From assembly GCF_000003605.2 (NCBI RefSeq), contig NW_003141314.1:363620-413943 (forward strand): a stretch of DNA of 50,324 nucleotides, in the 5' to 3' direction. This document shows, in pieces, positions 1 through 13,269 of this stretch (position 1 is its first letter; each line of letters starts with the position of its first letter). The position numbers and the translations under genes were made by a program. The notes under the pieces were generated by a model. That model was not told where the DNA came from. It did not search any database and worked only from the letters and a program-made list of their open reading frames with translations. This stretch comes from Saccoglossus kowalevskii (taxonomy: Eukaryota; Hemichordata; Enteropneusta; Harrimaniidae).

Positions 1-155
1 ACACGAAAACACTGACCAATGCTACAGTCCCAATCCTGCTCCATCACACGAAAACACTGACCAATGCTACAGTCCCAATCCTGCTCCATCACACGAAAAC
101 ACTGACCAACGCCACAGTCCCAATCCTGCTCCATCACACCAAAACACTGACCAAT
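1..155. repeat. 45-bp minisatellite, about 3.4 copies, cut by window edge
   Basis: Three consecutive 45-base units (1-45, 46-90, 91-135) and a partial fourth repeat the string ACACGAAAACACTGACCAAT plus a C-rich remainder. Units 1 and 2 are identical; the third differs at two positions and the fourth starts with one change. The array runs off the left edge, so its true length is unknown. It lies in the presumed intron of the leftward PDZ gene. Confidence 0.9.
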
Positions 156-320
156 GAGATCAAAGTGTTCGGAAAAACAACCTTCAAATTAAGGACTTCT
201 ATCAACATGCGAGTTCAATGTCAATGTTAATCTCTTTGCAATGGAATGTTCAATACAAATAAATACAATGTGAAGAAATCCATTTTATCAGATTCAAACC
301 TGTCTGAATAGTTTTGGGGT

Positions 321-692
321 TAAACCACTAGTTTCTTAGGGAGTGTTGTATACTGAGCTAAACCACTAGTTTCTTAGGGAGTGTTGTATACTGAGCTAAA
401 TCACTAGTTTCTTAGGGAGTGTTGTATACTGAGCTAAACCACTAGTCTCTTAGGGAGTCTTGTATACTGAGCTAAACCACTAGTTTCTAGCTAAACCACT
501 AGTCTCTTAGGGAGTCTTGTATACTGAGCTAAACCACTAGTTTCTTTGGGAGTTTTGTACCCTGAGCTAAACCACTAGTTTCTAGCTAAACCACTAGTCT
601 TATAGGGAGTCTTGTACACTGAGCTAAAACCACTAGTTTTTTTGGGGAGTTTTGTACCCTGAGCTAAACCACTAGTTTCTAGCTAAACCACA
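321..692. repeat. Composite minisatellite, 38-bp unit with a 19-bp short variant
   Basis: About ten tandem units begin with TAAACCACTAGTTTCT. Long units (about 38 bases) continue through a GGGAGT-rich part to TACTGAGC. Short units (about 19 bases) jump straight to AGC. Long and short units alternate towards the right end, a higher-order pattern expected from unequal exchange or slippage. No coding potential is seen. Confidence 0.88.
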
Positions 693-3274
693 GTCGCAAA
701 TGAATTATGATGGTGTGAAACCTCAACTGAAATCATACAACATGGGTGTCTGACCTCAAGTACCATAGTACTCATCAGTCAACAAATACTTACACTATCT
801 GATAACAGATAACCTAATTCTATTAATAGATTAGAGTTTATACTGCCAAATAAATCCCTTCACTTTTTCCTATACATTTGTGCATGAAACCCAATCACTC
901 ATAGTCATAGCATGCATTAGTTTTTAGATTTTCCGAAAAAAATAAGAGGCAAAATTTTCATGGAAAATAAAAATTTAAATACAAATAAAATAAAAGAAAC
1001 GTATATACGTTTTAGGAAACTAATTTGTCATATTTTAAAGGGTCTACGAGTACTGTATTTTTTTCAATGTAATTCTAAACAAATAAATACTTGGTTTAAT
1101 TGCATCATGTAGATACTTACTCATTAGTTAATAATTTCATGATGGGAGGTAAAAATAATCTACTAAACACCCCCAGGAGTCAAAATAATTAGAAATCGAT
1201 GACAGATTTGACACAGACAAATACAATATATATAACAGTGCATTTTTGTTGTTGATAAAGTTAAACAGATTCCTAACTGTTTATAAATGGCAAACTAATT
1301 GCTATAGTACACTTCATTGGTTCTACCTTAATTGATTACATGGTACATTAATTACTTGGACAGAGCCTAGGGTCAAAGCGCTAAGGGCCAAATTATATTA
1401 CATTTACTAGTTACAGTGATTTTGTTTAACCTTTTCACGACCTCTTTGCCCAAATTTTTATGCAATTTTTTTTATATTCTTCAATATTCATGGAAATGAA
1501 CCCTAATTTTGTAGCCAACAGACAAAACTTTAGCCAATTTTCAGTTTTTACTCAAAACAATTTGGCAATTTTTGTCCAAATCTTCTGACTATTTTGTGAA
1601 TTTGTGATGAAAAGAGAGAATAGCAACGATGAATTTCCCCCACTGCCAACCAATATACGGGGTTCAATAGGTGATAAAATGAATTTTCTGTAAAATGTGG
1701 TGTGGACAAATTTTTTAAAATATAATGTTCACAAAAATGAATTTTTAAACTTACAAGGCAGACTGACACAAAAATCTAAACTATGCAACAATAAGATTTA
1801 ATAGCAATAATACAAACCATGTCAAATGCTATAAATATCTCCATATTTGTATTACTATACAACGCTGTAGGTCAAAAAGATTAAAGACATTGTTTATTTC
1901 AATTCCATTTATTCAAAGTCTGGTAGACATGAACATATATGATATTTCAAATATTCTATGATTTTCGGACCAGTATGTCAGTTTCTCATTTCCATGATGA
2001 AATACAGATGTTATCAACAATACTGTATTTGCTCTATTAGTAACACATGTTAAATTACAAAGGTGGAGATGTGCTTCTAATAGAACAAATACAGTAGTCT
2101 CTAATTAGTTCAATGTTAATTATTCCAAACATGGCTTGGTTGTGATTTATTCTGTGACAAATATGACAACTATTCATTAACACAAATTTGATACAATGAG
2201 TACAACCTAGTGGTTACAATGGGTACAATAGAAACATTTTGGGGGTTATATGGTCCAGTGAAGATCTAAAGGTGTACAGTTGATAAAGAAAGTCAGGATC
2301 ACCAAAGCTTGGCAGGATTTGGTTAATTACTGAATGTCTAATTGTTTTGGAAAGAAAACTTCATACAACTCAGTAAAGGATTATGTAGTAACAGGTCAGT
2401 TAATTATTTTCTGTTATATAAGAACAAAAACAAATCTCTAGAATTCAAGCCTATTATTTTCATTAATGCATGGACTTCTTCTGATACAGCATATATAGTA
2501 GACTAATATTCATTCCAAATTATTATATTCAGAATGATGGTGGAATTAAAGTACACGGTAAGCAGTCTTCAAATTAAAGTTTATGTTATAACGACAGGCA
2601 TATTTGTCAGCCAGGAATTCAGCAATATAACACCAAATTATGGAAACCAAATCTCAACACAAAATATTTTTTTCTAGGCTATTATGTTTTTTTTTTTTTA
2701 AATTCAATATGTGCTTCACGCTTGGTGACAAATGTTGCATGTTTACACAGAACACTACTCTGTATTCACTGACAACAGGTTTTTGGAATTCCTGGTTGCC
2801 ATGGCAATGATGCAGACCAGTGCTAACATAAACAATGAAATGTCATGGCTGATAATTCTGTTTAGTTTAAAATAAAACTGTACATAACTATGGGACATTC
2901 CTCAGACCAGAAAAGACTACTACAATCTGCCATATTCTAGCTGTTAGAAAAATGCTTTTTAAAAATGTTTTATTTATGAATTAAAGACTTGTACATAAAA
3001 CAGGAAGTCCAATTTTGGATCATACCACAAACAAATTTTAGGGAGTTGAAGGCTCCTTATTACAGGAGTTATAACAATTTTGAAATTTCTACAAGAAACT
3101 TTCAGAATTCACCAAAAACCAACATTCCTATGTCTTCTTGGAACAACAAAATTTAGTCTTGTCGCCTTTGCAAATCCAAGAAAAGCAATGCCTAAAATTT
3201 CTATGAATTTGTTATAAGAACATGAATTTAGTCCTGCAGTTATATTACATAGAAATTGCAACTGTTTATAGAGT
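693..3274. other. AT-rich non-coding stretch
   Basis: No open frame here resembles a known protein and no exon with good splice sites was found. The only structure noted is the small inverted-repeat element at 2021-2096. It is probably part of the first intron of the PDZ-domain gene whose first coding exon is at 11090-11317 (minus strand). Confidence 0.5.
2021..2096. mobile_element. 76-bp hairpin element with 20-bp terminal inverted repeats
   Basis: The left end TACTGTATTTGCTCTATTAG (2021-2040) matches the reverse complement of 2077-2096 at 19 of 20 positions. Outer ends are TA, as for Tc1/mariner-type insertions, but no transposase is present. A similar single end occurs near 6688-6706. Reading it as a miniature non-autonomous element is an inference from the inverted repeat and the second partial copy. 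Confidence 0.5.
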
Positions 3275-3436
3275 GGACAATACTGACATGAGGCTGAAAA
3301 CTACTAGTGTGGACAGGGCTACTGACACCAGACTGCAAACTACTTGTAGGACAGGGCTACTGACATAGTACTGCAAACTATTAGTGTGGACAGGGCTACT
3401 GACACCAGACTGCAACTACTAGTGTGGACAGAGTTA
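3275..3436. repeat. About 39-bp minisatellite, four diverged copies
   Basis: Units starting TACTGACA occur at 3281, 3320, 3358 and 3397, each followed by a CTGCAAACTA-like and a GTGGACAGGG-like segment. Copies carry small deletions. No coding meaning is apparent. Confidence 0.85.
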
Positions 3437-4041
3437 TTAGAAGTGATACAGAGCATAACAGGAATATTTGTTTACCTAGCAACATATTAATTGATAATTC
3501 CAGAGATGGTTGCTGTAATAATAGTGTGATGATAGCTAGACACATGTCAATCATGATGAATGTAATACTTTAGTACACTATCAGCAACATCACTCCTCCC
3601 AAAACTCTAATTTCAACCATTTTTAATGAATTGAAAATACAGTCATATTCAATTTTAAAAACGAAAATTTACGAATTTCGTTTGGGAGGATTCTCCTTGA
3701 AAACTGAATAAAGACTCCAGTTACACAAACCTGAATGTAATTTGAGAAGAAGAATGTAATATTTGATACAAATTTTAAAATATTCAGAACAAAATCACAT
3801 GTACCTACTATAATGAAATTGGTTAAGAATCAAGTTGTTTGACGACATGTCAAGATGAAATCAACAAGACAAGATTTGTTTCCATCTAATGAGATTTACG
3901 ACTATAATTGATAAAACATGGAGTCAGTAGATGTCAAATTTAACTGTATCAGCGTATGTCAACCATTTATCTGTACAATTCAAGGTTCAACACTGGAGAT
4001 GTGAGAAAAACTAACAAAACTTTTTCCATTCAGTGTAAGCA

Positions 4042-4208
4042 CACTGTATGTAATCCTGTATACATGTACATACACTGTATGTAATCCTGTATACATCATG
4101 TACATGCACTGTATCTAATCCTGTATACATGTACATACACTGTATGTAATCCTGTATACATGTACATACACTGTATGTAATCCTGTATACATGTACATAC
4201 ACTGTATA
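4042..4208. repeat. 31-bp minisatellite, five copies
   Basis: The unit CACTGTATGTAATCCTGTAT plus ACATGTACATA is repeated five times with few changes; one unit has a 3-base insertion. It is open in one minus-strand frame, giving a Tyr/Cys/Thr-rich repeat peptide that I do not believe is real. Confidence 0.9.
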
Positions 4209-4233
4209 TGATGAGAATCTAGAGCTGCATGTG

Positions 4234-4267
4234 GATTACTACTATAGCATCACCTATAGTAGTAATC
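4234..4267. repeat. Perfect 14-bp inverted repeat, 6-base loop
   Basis: GATTACTACTATAG (4234-4247) is followed by the loop CATCAC and the exact reverse complement (4254-4267). A third partial arm (CTACTATAG) occurs near 4279. It could be a remnant of a small TIR element. Confidence 0.85.
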
Positions 4268-4293
4268 AGGGGTTAACCTACTATAGTGTCCTT

Positions 4294-4308
4294 TGACCTG
4301 AAAGGTCA
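4294..4308. promoter_or_regulatory. Everted nuclear-receptor half sites (ER3)
   Basis: TGACCT (4294-4299), spacer GAA and AGGTCA (4303-4308) form a perfect everted repeat of the nuclear-receptor half site with 3-base spacing. Such elements can bind receptor dimers. Function here is unproven and chance occurrence is possible. Confidence 0.25.
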
Positions 4309-5571
4309 AGAATGCCATTAACCAATCAGAATACTGTGTGATACTACTGACAAAGAATTTGCGATCGCATGACACTTTGCTTAAGTAAAATTCATTATTT
4401 TTGAAGTTGCAGTTTGATCTGTCGTTATTTCAGCTAAAACAAGTACTGAAATAGTTTTGACAGATTTTGTGATAATACATCAGCAAGTCTTATCTCCGGT
4501 GATAAAAAACTTAGTCATAATCTGTTTTTTGTGGTTTTCTTTGGGGAGGGGGGATTAAAAATTGTGTGTGATTGTGTTTTGACAAAAATGCTTTTCTGAC
4601 AACAAATGATACACCATGTATGTAATCACATATTTTCAATCAAAAATTTCAACCAGTTCAAACTTTCAATGTAATCTTGCATTAAAAAAAAATTCAAAAC
4701 TAAATTATTCAACAGTGGTCAAAATTCTAGAGTTTTACAATAGTGATTTATTACTGAACCATACTGTAGTTCAACAACAATTTTCTCTGCTATGTACAAT
4801 AAATGAAATCAACATGTCTTTCACTTGACCCTTAGGGGATTCCTACCATACTCAATTAATTCTAAAACCACATAGATCATCCAATAATCAGACATAGCAT
4901 ACAAGTACTGGTTTCCAACAGAAGAGGATTCCCCAGGGTGAAGTGATGACAGAGAGAACGAAGTGATTCAGAGATTCTTATCTTGATGGTTGTGGTCAGA
5001 CACTAATCGAGAAACTAGTAACTTTTCAACCTAACAAGTATATACCGCTACAAGCTGCAGGATTAACTGTTTCTGAAACAAACAGCAAAATTTACCCCCT
5101 GACCCGACATCGATTAGATCACACCGAGTGTGTTTTCGTCAGCGCCAACCTACTCATAGTATTGTGTGCAATACAAAGGTGGAAATCAGAGGATATTGAC
5201 ATTTTGAGTTTCTCCAGTCACCTGGGCAAAATAACCGTCATCATGTCTGATCGCCATGCAGATATACACGTCTTTCCTCAATAGCATTTATTAGTATTCT
5301 AGAGAAGCGTGGTTCAGTGTCTGCGAGAGGATTAGGTCAGAATTTTTTATTTATTAGTTTTAAAGACTGGAACCAATGAACTGAAAGTGAAATGCTAAGC
5401 TCAAAGGATGCAAACATGTTGAATTTAAGATAAAGGCTTATACATTTTAAAAGGTAGAAATAACTTGCAATGGCTGATGATGTAATGCCCTAACAACAAT
5501 TCCATCAATGAAAAAAAAGTTATTCATTGAAGCTGACAAACATAAATTTCTTAGTGAAGGATGAACATTTT

Positions 5572-5712
5572 GTGAAAGTCACTGTAACTCAAGGATCACA
5601 GTGAAAGTCACTGACTTCATATGGCATTGGTGAAAGTCTCTATGACTCCCTAGGACACCAGTGTAAGTCACTGTGACTCCCTAGGATAATACTGCATGTC
5701 ACTGTGACTCAT
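5572..5712. repeat. Diverged tandem repeat, unit about 35 bp
   Basis: Four or five degenerate units share GTGAAAGTCACTGTGACTC and a CCTAGGA-like block. Spacing varies, so the array is old or imperfect. Confidence 0.6.
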
Positions 5713-8700
5713 GTTTTAAGGATCCAAGCATAATTTTCACTGCTACAAAATTTTGTGATTTCTCCTCATTTGCATAATCATGAAAACTTGTCTCTCATGG
5801 AATTGAAAATTAGCTTATACCAGCTAATAAGGTACCATGTGCAACACACATGAACATACAGTTTACAATCATAATTTTTTTTTAAAAACAATATGAACAA
5901 TAAGAACAATATGTAAATTAGTTGTTGTTTTTTTAAAAAACTCTACTATAATTTGGATAAAAGGGTCAAGTCAGTGATCGAGTTCACAGAAGGCATAAAA
6001 GATGGAATGTGAAGCCCAGGGGTGTAAATGTCGGGAACTGAAAGGTTTGATTTGGTATGAATAAACTGCATTGATCTTTGTGATTTGCAAAGCAACTACC
6101 AATACGCAAACTAATTGACGACTGTGTTTCAAAAATACAAACATTACTTAAGCATGAGCAGAAACTTGATCGAATCAGCCATATTGACAAATTAAACAAA
6201 TTATCGATTGAGTGAAAGTACTGTAACTTTTAGAAATCAACGGTGGCTGCACTTCACCATGTTAACAATAGCCACATCACTCAATTCACAGTTAATTTTA
6301 CACCACTACACATTGAAATAGACGACTCTCCAGTTCACTAAAGCAACAATAATTGGTAGAATTGTTCCCCCATGTATCAATGTCAATTCCAATTGACTAC
6401 ACTAATATTGCTTCCAGTGAATACAGAAGTGTTTTATTCTGTCTTTGATTTGTCTACTAATTCTGTAGTCGAATAGACACTTTATGTAAAATTATTCTGT
6501 TAAAATAGAAATATTGAGTGGTATCCCGTTTCCAAAAATGAATACCACACGTAACCCATATGTCTTTCTTTAAAACACAACAATGTACATACAATTACAC
6601 ACGTACAGAAAAGATATTTCAAACTCAGAGGAAAAGAAATACGAGCTAATTACAAGATTTATTAACATACTTGTTTTACTTACATTACTGTATTTGTTCC
6701 ATTATAAGTACATGTATATTTCAAATGTAAACCTAAAGTTGCATTTATTGTATGCTAATTCGTTGAAATATTGATTATATTGACATAGGTCTGTCATTTA
6801 CGCAAGTAAATGTGCTACTAATAGGAAATATGGTACATGTATAAACCAAACCGTTACACAATTGCAACATATATTTAAGAATGATCAGATACATATTTCC
6901 CCACAACAACACCCCCTCCCTCCCTCCCTTCCTCCATTCATCATGAAGACAGAACTTGATATATGGTAGAAGAGGAGCCGACATTCACATTTAATCAGCT
7001 TGGGACTTGGCCTTGAGAAAAACGTTTGTAGACGTTAACATTCTTAAATGTATAAAGGACACTATTAAAATCAGAACGGTGTAAAAAAATTGCCAGAAGG
7101 ATTCTTTGGTTGTTAACTATACTACTGCAAAGGCATTCACAGCCCTGGGGTGTAGTAAACATAAAAAATTTAATCCCTGAACTGTGATTGGTTGATAAAC
7201 AAATCTCTGAGCCAACTTTCCAAATATGGAGTGAGATTCACATATTTGTGATCTAAATCAACAGTTAGTTTATCTCTTCACACTTAGGTGAAAACTGTCT
7301 ACAGACAAGGTGAATGAAAATTGTAAAAAAAATGACATTTGTGTAGCGTCGCTGATGCTCAGAGGGTGTAACTACATCCACAGAGGGTAAAGAATGACTA
7401 TTCACAGTGAAGTTTCTCAAGGATGACGTTGTGAGCAGGATTTGTACAAAATACTCAGTCAACTGAAAAAGATGTGGGAAAATAGAGGGCCTTGAGTAAA
7501 AAATAATTAGACTAGTCAAGCTTGGTGATAACGGTTGAGAGTACATCTAGGTTACAGACTTAATGCAACCAACCACCAAATATAACATGTTATTCAGGTT
7601 CTATGTACTTAATAAAGCTAGTAATTGTATTGTATCATTTATTAGTAATTTAAGATTTATTAAACATAACAATGTGTATGCACTGTGTGCAATAAGGGTT
7701 AATAAAGTTAATTACCTAATCAATCATTGTTAGTAATTTTTGAGATATGCCACAGTACGTCTATCACAGGAATGTGGATATGTGTAGTATTACTTTATGT
7801 TGATTACGGATTTAAAAGTTGTATCGTCTGCAAAACCTAGTTGAAAGCCCTTTCAATTTCGAACAACTTGTCCAAAAGTCAAACATGAAAGTAAAGGTAT
7901 TTATACGAGTTATATTGAACAAAAACTAGAAACATTTTTTATTTTTTTAAATGAAGCCGGAAGCCTAGCAGGTGAGGGAAACAAATTCTACTCAGAAATA
8001 TGTAGACATTAGTGTATCCCTAAACTTGTTTTTATGAACATTTTACTCACTATGACAGCCAGATAAATTTTTCAAAATTAAAACATTAGTTCTGAGATGT
8101 ATGTAAAAATCAATGTAAAATTAAACATTTGTAATTAACCCAATATTTAGTCAGTTTTAATGCATAAATTTTTAACTTGTTTTAATTCATTTTTTGTCAA
8201 AAATACTATATAAATCAAAATTTGGAAACAGGCATCAGAATATTGGGTGGACACTGTCAAAACCCTCAGTAAATCAGAAGTAATTTAAAAAGATATTGAG
8301 GACAATCACTCATGGCATTGTTATAAAAGCTGCTATCACCTTTGACCTTTCATACTATTGTATCTCAAGTGTAATGATAAGGAACATATTTCACCAGACA
8401 TAAAGTGCTGTTGCCATGGTAAAGATGATTATGACTGCTCATGTTCACAGTAACTAAACATGTTAAACACAACTTCAAATTATCAGCTGGAAAACTCACT
8501 GCTCATTGATCAACAAGTGGTGTGCTGATGCTATTTTGTTTCAGTTTTTAGTTATGTTTTAGAAGAAAATTTTATTTTTAAAATAAAAAAATTACATTGT
8601 ATGGTAATAAATCTGAAATAACAATTAATTGATTTATTATTCTGAACAAAATATAAAGAATTCAATTAAAAATCTGGAAGTCCTAGTAGCCACGGTCTCT

Positions 8701-11089
8701 CATAATGTGGGTGGAAGGAGCCAGTCATTTAGATAAATACATTTAGAAATTAAAATCACAATTCAATACATACTAAATACACAGGGGTAAATATTTAGAC
8801 TGCAAACACACAGATACTTAATATAGACCACACTCTCACGCCTAAACACGTATTTCTTTCAAAAAAGTCAATTCTCAATCTATCATCAATCAGAAATGCA
8901 TCCAGCGAAGTTTATGGGGCAATAACAATTAATAGGTAATTATTCACTGGTCATTATTAGCAATAATGACCCTGTACATGTACTTTTATATAGCCATTTA
9001 AATCCATTATGCTAATGAGATTGGTCACTTGTATTGTCAGGTTGACTTTTTTTAAAGTTCAAACAGAGGTGATGTTATGATTTCTTAGTAAATAAAGAAA
9101 CGATTGAAAACGATTGAAAAGAGCTTGAATTCTTGACCCGTTAATTGTATTTAAGTAATGGTAGTGCCGCTGAGATTAACACCATGAAAGCAAATTTTCG
9201 CAATTTATATTTTCCACATTTTCTCACATTTACTGATGATCTGACACTTAACGATAAGGATCACATTAAGGAAAACAACTCCAATTTCTGACTGAGACTT
9301 AAAAAATGTTTCAACATAATGTATGTCAAAGGTGCACTTCACTAATAGTAAATAATACGGCATTTGTCAATCAAGAGTGGATAGCAATAAGGATTAATAA
9401 TATAAGTTACTATGATTTAGTGCATGACAGTCGCTCTAGCTTTCTCTTTTTTGCGACCTCCCCAGGACCATATGGTAATATGAGCTTTGAAAGATTATAA
9501 AAAAAAAAAATATAAGTATATATTGTGTACAGTTTTGTTTGAAATACTGAATGTTACATGCTGCAGAATATACTTGAAATAATATCTGCTGGGCTCTCAT
9601 AATCATTTCATAATAGCATAATGTGCATACTCAGTAGACATACAATTCTACAATTCATTTTTTCAATATTATTACGACAACTGAGTGGTCGCTTTCATAG
9701 TATTTTATAGTATCCCGGCCAAGAAATATTGGCAACTCGTTAAGCTCACAAATGTCATTGTGACAAGTTGACTACTATCAGATTCCTTGATTTTTACAAT
9801 ATGGTTTTATTGAATTCTGTTGTTCATAAAACCCACATAAATATATATGGTCACTACTTTTTATGCAAGACAAAGGTGATTATCTCAAAATTTCATTTGG
9901 TTAATTAATTAATTATCAATTAATTAATTATTAATTTATTTGATGCTTTAACATAGATTCCTATAAAAATTGTTTTAAAAACATCCATTTTACATTTTAA
10001 TTTTTTTCTTTTAGTTTTAAACTTGACTTTATTTTGACTCAGCTTAAAATTACATGGTTAGTATTTATTCAATTATTCACATTAAAATTCTCATCATAGA
10101 ATGATTGCCCTTGACATAACTGACTTAAGGGTAGTCATGGTTACCATGAAACATAATGCCATACTTTTATTTCCTACGGTTATAGGGATAGTCACTAGTC
10201 AACTATTTTGGAGCCAATTTTGGCTTCCAAAACAAATAAATTGTTTCACTCTTATGAACACTAAACAACCATGCACAAAAACATCCAGAAAATCAAAGTA
10301 AGAAAATGAGTAAACACAATTATTGTTAGGGAGGGGGCTATCCTGGACGTGAGCAATGAAACTGGTTTAAAATGGCCTTGATTTTAGATAAGTTACTAAA
10401 AGCTGAAAGGCAGCTAATTTTTTGCTTTAATCTAAGGATAATGCTTATAAAAGGACCCGACTATGGCATTACATTTCACCATACTGAACAGGACACCTAG
10501 GAGAAAAAAAGCTGTAAGCTGTTCCAAATGAAGATCTCATAATTTGCTCCATAGCTGTGTACGTATGTTTGCTCCAACGAAAAGCAAGATACTCTTTCGT
10601 GTGCCAGGTGACGACTGCGTCGAGTTTGTCTTCAGTACAAAATGAAAATAGACGAATGAGCAGGCCAAGTGTAGTGCACAGTCTCTCTGTGGTCAGCGAT
10701 AGGGCTCTGCAGTATTTGTTTTATCACCTATTACTAAGTTTCAATTAACAGCGGTTTCTTGTCCCGTTCCGTCAAAAGACGATATTTTTGTGGAGAGAAC
10801 AATTGCTACGATTAAGAAAGGGCATAGTTTTCGGTTATGTTTGAAAGTTACAACAGGCGAGATCTCATTCACCACAACAAAACAATGACGTAAACAATGA
10901 CGAAGTTCCGTACTTCGGTCACATAACGTGGGCAATTATCATCATATTTGTGTGTGCCATCGCGAAGCAACACAGGGCAGCATATTGTCAGTGCGGAAGT
11001 GGATATTAAAGCAGTGCAGCGTATAATGAAAATCAGTGTCCGTGTTTTTATTATAAAAAGAATAAGTCTACAGTGAAAAATACACATAC

Positions 11090-11317
11090 CTTCGAAATGA
11101 CCAGGGCAGTGAACGTCTCCAGCCCGCCACGAACAGCAAAGCCCCAAGGACTACCACCTTTCAGAACAACTTCAAAACTGGATTTGCCAGGCACAGTTCG
11201 ATCCATGGCTGCCCTAATCAACTGTTGTGATATGGACACGGGGTCTGGTCGCTGTCGCTTACGATCGCCACTAACAGCAACGTCCACTTCGACCGACCTC
11301 ACATAATCGGTACTCAT
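11090..11317 (-). CDS. First coding exon of a PDZ protein, Shroom-like
   Basis: The ATG at 11317 (complement) opens 76 codons ending in ISK, directly followed by a consensus donor (AAG then GTATGT), so the exon ends in phase 0. Residues 1-45 are a polar N-terminal tail. From about residue 47 the sequence enters a PDZ domain: a first strand FEVVLKGG, the carboxylate-binding loop PWGFAVRGG, then GLETFTALVISK. The GG-x-PWGF-x-x-(K/R)GG pattern followed by a GLE and a (V/I)ISK block is typical of Shroom PDZ domains. PDLIM/ZASP and synaptopodin-2 share PWGF but less of the flank. Shroom proteins bind actin, recruit Rho kinase and drive apical constriction. The rest of the PDZ domain, and any ASD1/ASD2 domains, must lie in exons to the left outside the window. 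The PDZ call is firm; the Shroom assignment is moderate. Confidence 0.65.
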
Positions 11318-11640
11318 TTTTTCGGTTCAAAATATACGGAACGGCGGCTTCTCGGAGACTCGTTCAACATTAGTATCGGTTCATAGCAGCGCTAGGTGTG
11401 CTTCGGCGTGTAAAGTTTCCATTGAAATAGTGAGAAAACACAGCGTCCTTTCTTTTGACAGTATGGTACAGGTGAACAACCGGTTCCGTGGGAGGTGAGA
11501 ATGAAAGGAACACATTGGCGTTTCTGTCGATCGGGCAGGTCACTGGCGGTGGATTCTGGGTAAACAAGAGAAAGTTTGAAAACGAGCAGCGCGGTTCCGA
11601 GCATCACGCCCTCTGAGTTTAATGAAGTTTCCACAATAAT
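11318..11640 (-). promoter_or_regulatory. Probable promoter and 5' UTR of the PDZ gene
   Basis: Immediately upstream of the PDZ-exon ATG the sequence becomes visibly GC- and CpG-richer than the flanks, as at many animal promoters. If transcription starts near 11640, two minus-strand upstream open frames (about 80 codons at 11392-11634 and about 65 codons at 11370-11567) would lie in the leader. They resemble nothing I know and may be chance. No TATA box is obvious. Confidence 0.4.
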
Positions 11641-13269
11641 GAGAAAACCGTATATCTTGCAAATTGATAGCTTCTACAGAAGAAATATGCAAATACTAGT
11701 ATTATGTAAAACAAATAAATCCAATATTTTTTTTTAAAGAAAATGCACGATGTGCTCACAGCTCATTAACAAACATGATAAGTACAATCTCGACTGCAGG
11801 GCATCGAACAACTGAACAACGAAATTGTGGTGATTATATTACAGTGATTAATATAAAATTATATTATTTTAGAGCGTGGTTGTTTTTTTTTTTATTTTCT
11901 AATATTAAGACAGCTGACTGTCTAATATTAAGACCATTGAAACAGGGGCCATATTTACTTCAACTTTTGCAATATGGTTTTATTTGATGTTGTTATTCAC
12001 TAAACCGAGACAATAAAGTATGATGTCCAAACTATTTTTTGGCGCAAAAATTGTCAAACATCAAAAGCGATGTTGAACCATGTGTAATTGTAGAGGACAA
12101 CTGTAACTATTGAGGGCGCTATAACCCCTTATTTGCACACATCATTTTGTTTTCGGTATAAACACGATTAAAAGAAGAACCCGTGGTATAAATATCCATT
12201 TCATTTTTCATCAAAATAATTGTTTTTGAATGACAGCCAAAATGTTAAAGAACGTGACGCAAATCTTAACGTATTTTCAGTTTCAAATTATTGGACTTCA
12301 AGTTCAATTTGTTTTGCAATTTCGGCTCAGCTGAAAGCAAATAATGACAGTTTATTTTCCACATACATTTTGTGCTAGTATTTAATCTGGAAAAGGCCTT
12401 GGTTTGAGTTTTTCAAAAGAATCTCAAAAGTGAAAGCATTCTGAGATAATAACATGGGAACACCAATACAGTAATATGTCGCATAACACTCGAACAAAAT
12501 ACTGTACACTGTGCCACGGCATTACTTGGAGTCTGCGCATAACCACCTAGTGAATAATCTGCCAATCTACTCACAGCTTGTATGTATTCACACTACGAAC
12601 AAAGAACTCAATGTGACCTTGGACGTGTGGATAGTCAGAATCATTATTTAGGCGCAAATGTTCACAGATATGTAGTCGCCACGTGACCCCCCCCCCCACG
12701 TACTGACCCTATGTAGAAGAAAAGAGATATGTGGAATGTAATAGAAGCGTACCCATGATTTTTGAAAGAGTTGTTCAACAACCTTATGATAATCATCATT
12801 AATATTTGTAATGGTAGCACAAAAAACATTCCGTTGTATAGTGCACTATCGAGAATTTTGCAAAATATTATTTGAAAAAAAAAATCTTTTAGAACATTTT
12901 CGCAGAGCTCAATGTTAAAGCCTTAAGTTATAACATTTTTCATCACCTTTAAATCCAGATTTAACAAACAACACAGCACACACATAAATAAATGACAAAT
13001 AAACACTATAGACTTACGGACATAAACTTACGGAGCATTACATGAGTGTCAAATGATAAAACCGTCAAATGTTGGAATGCTGCAGGATGCAAACTAGCAC
13101 TACATCCCGTGTCGTCATAGGAATAAATGAAACGCATCAGTATTATACTCAACATGAGCTTGAAGATAATTAATTAACACTTTTGCGTGTGTGTTGAAAC
13201 GGCCAAAGCTGTGAACAATATATGTTAGTGCCAAAGGCTTGAAAGATTTGAGTTGGCATAAATATTATT
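11641..13269. other. Intergenic spacer between divergent genes
   Basis: AT-rich DNA with a C homopolymer run near 12690 and no supported exon. It lies between the leftward PDZ gene and the LINE fragment upstream of the rightward receptor gene. Confidence 0.5.

Larger units (their letters stand above)
3437..11089 (-). other. Presumed first intron of the PDZ (Shroom-like) gene
   Basis: The donor of the 11090-11317 exon opens leftward into this AT-rich DNA. I looked on the minus strand for the rest of the PDZ domain (a GDEI/IN motif followed by a basic-hydrophobic strand) and found none, so the intron probably continues beyond the left edge. The stretch holds minisatellites, hairpins and AT-rich sequence, for example an AATTAATT-rich run near 9900-9945. 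Open frames up to about 90 codons here look like chance. Confidence 0.5.

Noticed and set aside
4011-4202. Tyr/Cys-rich repeat peptide
   Set aside because: Translation of the 31-bp minisatellite; 31 is not a multiple of three, and the frame survives only through an indel.
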